Part shown: positions 59,752 to 64,000 of the stretch, piece after piece
How positions within the stretch are numbered: position 1 is the first letter of the stretch
Layout: the number at the start of each line of letters is the position of its first letter
Assembly (NCBI GenBank): GCA_902588745.1
Contig: CACIQI010000006.1
Coordinates: forward strand, 1-64,000
From: an uncultured Alphaproteobacteria bacterium
Lineage (GTDB): Bacteria > Pseudomonadota > Alphaproteobacteria > HIMB59 > GCA-002718135
Direction of reading: 5' to 3'
DNA length: 64,000 nt
Made by a program: the position numbers and the translations under genes
Notes under the pieces: model-generated
The model's input: only the letters and a program-made list of their open reading frames with translations
Database searches by the model: none
What the model was told of the DNA's origin: nothing

Positions 59752-61509
59752 TTATTCTGGAAGTCCAGCTTTCTTTAAACCTTCTAGAAGAATATCTTTT
59801 ATCATATCTACAGCTACTTTTTCATAATCTGCAAGTTTCTTAATTTCTGGTCTTTGCTTTTGAAATTTTTTTAAGAATTCCTTTGAATCATCGATTTGAT
59901 CATTCAACGCAAGTACTGCAGATTTCCAACCATCTAGTCTAGAATGAGGCATTCGATCATAAGTGTCGTTTATCCAAAAAAGTGCATTTTCCCAATCTTT
60001 TAAACCAATATATATCCAGGTCAAAATTACCCCAGAGTTATTTTTTCTATAAGGATCTATTTCAATTGCTTTATTAATTAATTTTAATGCTTCATCAAAT
60101 TTTTTGAATTGCGCTAGAGAAAAACCATAATTGAATATTGCGTTGGGATGATTGGGATTTAAATCAAAAGTTTTTTTCATAATTTCATGACTTTTGTTAA
60201 TATTATTGGTTATTCTATAATAGTGACCTAGAGCATCTAAAGCTAATGGATTTTCAGGATCTAAAGAAACAGCTTTTTCTGAAAGAGTAAGATATAATTT
60301 TTCATTTTCATTTCTTTCTTCTGTTTTTTTTGGATCATAAATTTCCAAAGTTAAACAACCACAATATAAAACATATGCATCACAAAAATTAGCATCTAAA
60401 TCTATTGCTTTTTTGCAATGCTTCATAACTTTATCTCTAATTTCAGAAGTATTTGGATTATTATTTATTATATTTAAACCTTGCATATATTCATCCCATG
60501 CACTTATATTTTTTTTTGGTTTATTTTTTATTTTACTAATTTCTTGATCTTTTAAAGCTGGAGAAATTAAACTTGCTACATCCAAAGAAACTTCATCTTG
60601 AACTTCAAAAATATCTTCTAATGAACGATCCCATCTTTTAGACCAGATTTGTTTATCATCAGCTGCAAAAATTAATTGAGCTGAGATTCTAACTTTATTA
60701 CCTCCTTTTCTAACACTTCCTTCAACCAAATAATCAGCACCAAGTGAATTAGCTACTTGTTTAGTATTTTCCGTAGTTCCTTTAAAACTAAAACTTGAAT
60801 TCCTTGAAACTACTGGAAATGTTTTCCATTTAGATAAATTTGAAATTATATCTTCAGTGATACCATCGGCAAAATACTCTTGTTCTTCATCATTACTCAT
60901 ATTTTTAAATGGCAAAACTGCAATAGTAGGTGGTTTTATTACATCTTCCATGCTGTTAATGTATTCGTCATTAATGCCTTTATCATACTCTTCTATCTTT
61001 AATGAATATGCGTTTAAATCAGTATTTTTTACTTTTTGATGACCAAGTTCATTAAATATTAAATCAGTTTTTTGTGCTACTAAATCATATATAGTTTTTG
61101 ATAAACATACACCACCAGGAGTAGCAAGAGCTTCTAATCTTGAAGCTACATTCACACCCTCTCCATATAAGTTTGTGCCTTCTACTATAACATCGCCCAT
61201 ATTAAGGCCTATTCTAAATTCCATTTTTTTATCTTCATCTATATTTTTATTTCTTTCTTTTATTAATTTTTGAAATTCAGAAGCACAAATTACTGAAGAT
61301 ACTGCACTTTGAAATTCAGCTAAGATTGAATCTCCAGCTGTATTGAAAATTTTTCCACCATGTTCTTTGAATAAATTTTCTAAGATTGATTTACAAGAAT
61401 TTAAGTTTTGAATTGTACTATTTTCATCCTTTTCCATTAGAGTGCTATAATTAACAACATCTGTAACAAAAATAGCTGCAATCTTTCTTATTACTTTTTT
61501 ATCATTCAT
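59752..61509 (-). CDS. Class III adenylate/guanylate cyclase with TolB-like and TPR regions
   Basis: IFVTDVVNYSTLMEKDE ... AGDSILAEF ... TPPTIAVLPFKNMSNDEEQEYFADGITEDI ... TPR repeats. Confidence 0.88.
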   Translation of the reverse strand: MNDKKVIRKIAAIFVTDVVNYSTLMEKDENSTIQNLNSCKSILENLFKEHGGKIFNTAGDSILAEFQSAVSSVICASEFQKLIKERNKNIDEDKKMEFRIGLNMGDVIVEGTNLYGEGVNVASRLEALATPGGVCLSKTIYDLVAQKTDLIFNELGHQKVKNTDLNAYSLKIEEYDKGINDEYINSMEDVIKPPTIAVLPFKNMSNDEEQEYFADGITEDIISNLSKWKTFPVVSRNSSFSFKGTTENTKQVANSLGADYLVEGSVRKGGNKVRISAQLIFAADDKQIWSKRWDRSLEDIFEVQDEVSLDVASLISPALKDQEISKIKNKPKKNISAWDEYMQGLNIINNNPNTSEIRDKVMKHCKKAIDLDANFCDAYVLYCGCLTLEIYDPKKTEERNENEKLYLTLSEKAVSLDPENPLALDALGHYYRITNNINKSHEIMKKTFDLNPNHPNAIFNYGFSLAQFKKFDEALKLINKAIEIDPYRKNNSGVILTWIYIGLKDWENALFWINDTYDRMPHSRLDGWKSAVLALNDQIDDSKEFLKKFQKQRPEIKKLADYEKVAVDMIKDILLEGLKKAGLPE

Positions 61510-61592
61510 CTAATTAAATATATATTTTGATTGTATTTATAGTATATCTAAATTTATATATAATAAATAATATCAAATAAAAAATTTACAAA

Positions 61593-62363
61593 ATGAAATT
61601 TGATAACGAAACAAGTATTATTCAGCAAAAAATAGCTAATGGTTATGCTGGAGTTTCACGAAGACTAGCTATTGTAAATGCCTTAAATTTAGAAACTAAT
61701 GAAACTGTTATTGATATTGGTTGTGGCGGTGGTCATTTAGTCGAAGAAATATCATTATCTGTAGGAGAACAAGGCAAAGTAATAGGAATTGATCCAAGTC
61801 AAGATCAGTTAGATGTCGCAAGCGATAAATGTAAAGATCAAAATAATGTGGAACTTATTTGTACTACAGCCGATGATATCAATATAGAAGATGCTTCATG
61901 TGATAAAATTACAGCTACTCAAACATTAGAATATATAGAAGATATAGATACATCCTTAAAGGAGATAAAAAGAATTTCTAAAACTAATTCTAAATTTGTT
62001 AATGTCTCAATTCTCTGGGACTATTTTAGATTTTATGGACCAGAAAAAGAAATTAATGATCTTATTCATGAGGCATTTAGAGCACATTGTTTTCATCAAA
62101 TGCTTCCACTCGATTTAAATGGTAAATTAAAAAAACTTGGATATAAAAATATAAGCTCTCAAAATTTATCGTATTTAATTACAAATAGAAATAATAATTC
62201 ACCAGCAATTTTTTATGAAACTATGTTAAGTAAGTTTGCTTTAAGCCAAGGTGTTTCAGAAGACAAAGTAGATGATTGGAAAAAACAATTAAATAAATCT
62301 GAAAAAGTAGGTAATTTCGGATTTACAAGTTTTCCAGTATTAACTGCGGCATATTTAGGTTAA
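61593..62363 (+). CDS. SAM-dependent methyltransferase
   Basis: VIDIGCGGGHLVEEI, GIDPSQDQL class I motifs. Confidence 0.85.
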   Translation: MKFDNETSIIQQKIANGYAGVSRRLAIVNALNLETNETVIDIGCGGGHLVEEISLSVGEQGKVIGIDPSQDQLDVASDKCKDQNNVELICTTADDINIEDASCDKITATQTLEYIEDIDTSLKEIKRISKTNSKFVNVSILWDYFRFYGPEKEINDLIHEAFRAHCFHQMLPLDLNGKLKKLGYKNISSQNLSYLITNRNNNSPAIFYETMLSKFALSQGVSEDKVDDWKKQLNKSEKVGNFGFTSFPVLTAAYLG

Positions 62364-62371
62364 TTTAAAAA

Positions 62372-62827
62372 ATGAAATTAAAAGTTTATTTATCTGGTGA
62401 AATTCATACTAATTGGCGAGATGAGATTATAGATAAATGTAAATCTAAGAATTTAGAAATAGAATTTTCAAGCCCGACTACTAATCATGAATTATCAGAT
62501 GATGTTGGTGTAAAAATACTTGGTGAAGAAGAAAAAAAATTTTGGCACGATAACAAAGGAGCTAAAATAAATGCTATACGAACTAGAAATTCGATTGAAA
62601 AAGCAGATATAGTTGTAGTACGTTTTGGTGAGAAATATAAACAATGGAATGCTGCTTTTGATGCAGGTTATGCATCAGCCTTGAATAAATCTCTCATAAT
62701 AATGCATAACGATGAACATCAGCATGCTTTAAAAGAAGTAGATGCAGCAGCACTTGCTGTTACAAAAAACGTTGATGAGATTGTAAATATTTTACAGTAT
62801 TCTGTTGAAGGATCATTAGAGTTTTAA
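62372..62827 (+). CDS. YtoQ family protein
   Basis: VYLSGEIHTNWRDEI ... FGEKYKQWNAAFDAGYA. Confidence 0.85.
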   Translation: MKLKVYLSGEIHTNWRDEIIDKCKSKNLEIEFSSPTTNHELSDDVGVKILGEEEKKFWHDNKGAKINAIRTRNSIEKADIVVVRFGEKYKQWNAAFDAGYASALNKSLIIMHNDEHQHALKEVDAAALAVTKNVDEIVNILQYSVEGSLEF

Positions 62828-64000
62828 TTATTTACCAAAAATTCCTAATTTAACACCGTAGTCAACAGCAATTCCATAATCAGGATCATCATCACTATCA
62901 ACTATCAATTGACCTGTTTTTCTTAAAAGGCTGTGACAGTCCTTTGTAAGATGTCTTAACTTTACTTGTTTTCCTAATTTGGAATATTTTTCTGCAATAT
63001 CCTCGATTGCTTTTAAAGCAGATTGATCAATAACTTTTGAATTTGCAAAATCTATTATTACTAAATTAGGATCTTCGGAAGGTTTAAAAATATCTAAAAA
63101 ACTATTAGTGGAACTAAAAAAAAGTGGTCCTTCAATTTCATATACCTTAGCACCCTTTTCTGTTCTTGATTGTCTCTCAATTGCTCTAATTCTTGAAGCA
63201 GATTTCCACGCAAATACTAGTGCGTTAATAATAACACCAGCAACTACAGCAACTGCTAAATCTTCTAATACAGTTATTAAAGTAACTAAAACAATTACCA
63301 ATGCATCCGAACGAGGAACTACAAATAATAATTTTAGTGAATTCCAAGCAAATGTTCCGATTACGACCATAAACATAACCCCTACTAATGATGCAATAGG
63401 AATAAGTTCAATTAAATTTGAAGTATAAAGAATGAAAATTAGTAAAAAAATTGCTGCTGATATGCCAGCAATTCTTGTTCTACCTCCAGATTTTACATTT
63501 ATCATTGATTGACCAATCATAGCGCAACCACCCATACCACCAAAAAAGCCTGTGATACCATTAGCAACACCTTGCGCTAAACATTCTTGCCTTGTCCCAC
63601 CCTTTTTGTTTGTTATTTCTCCTACTAGATTAAGAGTTAGGAGACTTTCAATTAATCCAATCGCTGCCAAAATAATTGCATAAGGAAAAATAATGAAAAA
63701 AGTATCTAAATTAAGTGGGACTGTTGGAATAGAAAAATTGGGAAGCCCTCCTGCTACACTTGCTAAATCCCCTACTCTTGGAACAGGTAAATCTAAAAGT
63801 AAAACTAGAAAAGTAACAAGAAGAATTGCAGCTAATGTAGATGGTATAAATTTAGTAACCCTTGGTAAGTACCATATGATTAACATGGTTAAGAAAACTA
63901 ATACTAAAGAATATGTAAGCAATTCCCCTGACATCCATGTAAATGTTCCATCAAAGTTATATATTTGAAATTGATGTAATTGTGATAAACCAATTACTAT
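62828..64000 (-). CDS. SulP family anion transporter with STAS domain, truncated by the right window edge
   Basis: GGMGGCAMIGQSMINVKSGGRTRIAG; C-terminal STAS VIIDFANSKVIDQSALKAIE; frame stays open upstream of the ORF-track start (IVIGLSQLHQFQIYNFDGTFTW-M). Confidence 0.92.
   Translation of the reverse strand: MVIGLSQLHQFQIYNFDGTFTWMSGELLTYSLVLVFLTMLIIWYLPRVTKFIPSTLAAILLVTFLVLLLDLPVPRVGDLASVAGGLPNFSIPTVPLNLDTFFIIFPYAIILAAIGLIESLLTLNLVGEITNKKGGTRQECLAQGVANGITGFFGGMGGCAMIGQSMINVKSGGRTRIAGISAAIFLLIFILYTSNLIELIPIASLVGVMFMVVIGTFAWNSLKLLFVVPRSDALVIVLVTLITVLEDLAVAVVAGVIINALVFAWKSASRIRAIERQSRTEKGAKVYEIEGPLFFSSTNSFLDIFKPSEDPNLVIIDFANSKVIDQSALKAIEDIAEKYSKLGKQVKLRHLTKDCHSLLRKTGQLIVDSDDDPDYGIAVDYGVKLGIFGK

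Noticed and set aside
1-64000. CRISPR arrays, transposons, prophage or toxin-antitoxin modules
   Set aside because: No regularly spaced repeats, transposase, integrase or phage genes were found on reading the window.

Overview
AT-rich 64 kb window from a streamlined marine-type alphaproteobacterium, SAR11/HIMB59-like by gene content and gene order (taxonomy is inference). Almost everything is densely packed chromosomal core genome. I saw no integrase, transposase, phage or CRISPR signal. Main blocks: an ABC-2 exporter with a PhyH-family dioxygenase; cysE-cysK-trans-sulfuration genes; gcvT-gcvH-gcvP behind a tandem glycine riboswitch; an anmK region; the alphaproteobacterial cluster (xth-erpA / dgt-argS-SPOR-like-scpA-scpB-tatABC-serS-pcm) without nagZ or surE at their usual positions; pcm-like-tolC-popZ-like-valS-ilvD; tRNA-Cys and tRNA-Asn; umuDC with an alphaproteobacterial SOS box; aapJQMP; an iolC-iolB-aldolase-nucleosidase-cupin operon; tRNA-Arg; fatty-acid oxidation genes; a sugar ABC transporter without a linked ATPase; and a SulP transporter cut by the right edge. 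The two observations most worth follow-up are: (1) a compact, apparently free-standing ~115-nt RNA gene at ~14483-14597 (minus), with four consecutive hairpins, GGA/AGGAAA-type loops, its own promoter-like sequence and a strong terminator, which I cannot assign to a known family; and (2) a disrupted argS, in which the N-terminal and catalytic parts lie in different frames and about 30 codons of the expected linker are missing.
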